Source of the DNA: Strix aluco
Taxonomy: Eukaryota; Chordata; Aves; Strigiformes; Strigidae
DNA length: 64,000 bases
Assembly: GCF_031877795.1 (NCBI RefSeq)
Contig: NC_133971.1
Coordinates: 87,072,446 to 87,136,445 of the forward strand
Direction: 5' to 3'
Of the stretch, positions 61,656 to 64,000 are shown piece by piece. Below the pieces are notes generated by a model, which had not been told where the DNA came from, searched no databases, and worked only from the letters and a program-made list of their open reading frames with translations. Within the stretch, counting starts at the first letter, position 1. Every line of letters begins with the position of its first letter. The position numbers and the translations under genes are program-made.

Positions 61656-64000
61656 CTGGTGTTACTTCTTTCTATGCATACATACAGTGCTGGCATAACT
61701 GGATTTTGTTGCAGTTATATTTTCCTAAGGATTGTATAAGGCAAAGCTCTATCAGAGCATCTTGTGAATCTGTGGGTTTAATAACTTTGGATCACCTGAT
61801 ATGGGGAACATTGTAGAGCCTCCAGGGATGATGCAACGCACAGGCTCCTAAGATGGGATTCAGCCTGCAGGCTAAGACTCATGCATTTAGGTGACATTGG
61901 AAATACCCTACAAAATCTGAAAAATCCTCACGTTGCTGTCAGATCTGACACAGGAATTACAGAAATCCATGGCAGCAGCTTAGCATAGCATCTCAAAGAG
62001 AGCAAGCAGCAGCTTTGAGCTCTATCTCAACAACTCTGTTTGGGTTCCCATACTATCTCTGTCACTGTGCTGCCCCAAAACTGAGCACCTCTCTTGATCT
62101 TCAGCCACAAAACTGACAGCAAACTCCCTTTCCCATTGTTGGGGTGTGCAGAGTCTATGCTTCATCTATTTTTCCATTCAGTCTTGTGATGTCTGATAGG
62201 AAGAGTGTGTAAGTCTTTCTCAAAGCCCCAGTGTCATCTTTGTTTTCATCTTTATTTGCATCCTCTTTTGTCTCTGCATGTGGAGCTGCATGTGTGAATC
62301 TTTCACCACTGATGTCACGCTCTTTTCTAAGGATGCAACTGTATTCAGATTACTCCCTCAAAGTGCAGATGTGTCCGTAATTAACAGATCACAAAGTGGT
62401 GGTGCTTTATGCCAGAGTTTTCTGAGGTTTTTTGCCCACTTGTATTAAACTGAACTCCCATGTCTGAGTCAGGCAGGGAAGAAGGAATGAGAGAAACAGC
62501 ATTTCTCCGTTAGTCTAATTAGAGACAATTCCTCAGAAATTGTTTCCTGGCCTGTGCTCCACAACACAACCTCAGCTACTGGACCTCTGGGTCTGCAGTG
62601 TCTGCACCAATCCTGTTCCTGATCTGCCCGGCAAGAGAGTCATGGTGATAATTTCTAACACTCTGTCCATGGCCACAACTCCCAAAGTGCTGTCATCCCA
62701 TGAGGCAATGGGATGTCTGACTGCCCTGTTGAAGCTCATCTTTTCCTCCAGTGAACATTTCCTTTTGCAAGAGAAAAGGGAAGATACACCAATCCCCTTC
62801 TGCATCCATAGGCTGGAGACAGAAGCTGAACCCCCTTCATGATGTTTTTGCTTGTTTCTCTTTACTCTACACACTTTTAGGGTTTGGTTACATGTGACTA
62901 GGAGACAGACCTAGTTGGGCTCTGGCTTTCTACTGAGGGGGCCTGAATCGCTTCTCCAGAAGCTATAGAAATCCTGATACATTCTGCTTTTCAGAGTGCT
63001 TGCTCAGAGCTCCCCACTGCTTGTTGCAGACTTTCCAGTACATGAGTTGTCTGTCATGGGCATCAGGTAAAAGTCCCAGGGGGGAAATGTGTTTTCTATT
63101 CATGAAGAAGTATAGAGCTGGTGTACGGTGGAGTGGCATCGGACAGGACAGCTGAGGAGGTAATGTTTTGTAGACTGTTTCAATAAAGAATTATTTCACT
63201 TCACAATTGGTCAAAACTTAAAACAGGTGAAAGTGTTAATGCACTCCTTTGAAGTGAAGCTGAATCTCTCTCTAGATACAAAAGGCATTGTCCCTATTTT
63301 CATCAGTTTGGTTAAAGAAAGGAAACAATAGGAGGAGCAGTCTTTCCAGTAGTTGCATTATTGGCTTGCTCCCACCCAGGCATGGCCCAAGAGATGCCGC
63401 ATATCTGTGCATGGTCAGCAGGTCTTCCTTGGCATTGTGACTTTGAGAAGGTCCTGTCATGGAAAGGAGGAATATTACTCCTGTGGTCTCACCAAGGTCC
63501 TTCCTTGCAATATGTTCCCTCTTGTAGCCCCCAAATCTGCCCTAGAGCCTTCCCAGAAGGCAGCACCAGCATGCCACAGTTTTTGTTTTGTGTCACCCTC
63601 ACACTAAGGTTTTCCATGTAACCAGTGAATGTAATTTTGGCTTTCCTCCAACTGAGATATAGATATTTTAAAGACTTCCTTAAGACAATGCAGAGGTTTG
63701 GATCCCAGTTGTATTCTTCAATCTTTCACTCTATGTTCATGCAGAAGTTCAAATATAAAGATGACAAAAACTTTCTTGAAAAAAGTTACGTTAGGGAGGA
63801 CTTTTTGCTCTAATATGGAACTGCCCTAGTCTTTTAATAATCTTATAATTCCTGTTTTACATATCTGCCTTTCTTCTTTCACATTTGTTTTAATTTTCAT
63901 CCTGTATCCACCTAATTATAATTTCCATACATTTCATATCACTACCACTGGAATTTCCCATGTCTTATCTGTATGGCATTATTTTTATTTACTCGTTATA
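61656..64000. other. Intergenic, no gene recognised
   Basis: The longest open frames (62540-62842 + and 62572-62874 minus, about 100 codons each) overlap on opposite strands and match nothing known to me. The last 200 bp are strongly AT-rich. Confidence 0.45.

Overview
The window is bird nuclear DNA. It is dominated by non-coding sequence and holds one confidently recognisable protein-coding gene, aquaporin-3 (AQP3), on the + strand with all six coding exons present. The avian origin is supported by repeated CR1 LINE copies, several ending in the typical CR1 8-bp tail (ATTCTGTG/ATTCTATG-like repeats), and by two copies of a bird-type ERVL-like LTR. The human counterpart of AQP3 lies in 9p13, much of which corresponds to the avian Z chromosome. 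Z linkage is therefore likely, but it is inference and not visible in the sequence.

Layout: 1-1552 is a CR1 LINE reverse-transcriptase remnant joined directly to a truncated LTR. From 1553 to about 23.2 kb is gene-poor upstream DNA with CR1 tails (3.5 and 13.5 kb), probable ancient MIR-type SINE fragments (5.6, 8.0 and 21.4 kb), and a somewhat GC-richer stretch near 11.6-12.5 kb that has E-boxes, a 16-bp palindrome and a TATA-like element. AQP3 coding sequence runs from 23321 to 37105 as six exons with GT-AG introns: intron 1 about 9.8 kb, then 171, 1516, 746 and 691 bp. Joined, the exons make exactly 293 codons including the stop (292 residues, the same length as human AQP3). A candidate TATA box and CACCC box precede the ATG, and an AATAAA followed by GT-rich sequence closes a roughly 1.4-kb 3' UTR near 38.5 kb. 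Intron 1 carries a solo LTR in antisense orientation, a poly-T/poly-A stretch and a CR1 tail.

From 38.5 to 64 kb no further gene could be recognised. This part holds CR1 tails (39.6 and 41.6 kb), a 38-bp tandem duplication (45.3 kb), a candidate conserved regulatory cluster (48.6 kb), T- and A-rich tracts (50.7-51 kb), a larger CR1 with reverse-transcriptase remnants (52.3-53.5 kb), an older minus-strand CR1 (56.5-56.9 kb), a 227-nt uninterrupted purine tract made of a GGAGAA hexamer microsatellite (60.6-60.85 kb) and another MIR-like fragment (61.6 kb).

Only AQP3 makes a functional statement possible: it is a plasma-membrane water and glycerol channel. Its two NPA motifs, pore-lining residues and N-glycosylation site are all intact, so the gene appears functional. 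I found no evidence for an undescribed multi-gene system. The most notable points are avian substitutions at AQP3 positions implicated in metal sensitivity, the enlarged intron 1 with its antisense LTR, the CR1/LTR junction, a CR1 tail with an apparent 10-bp target duplication, and the long polypurine tract.
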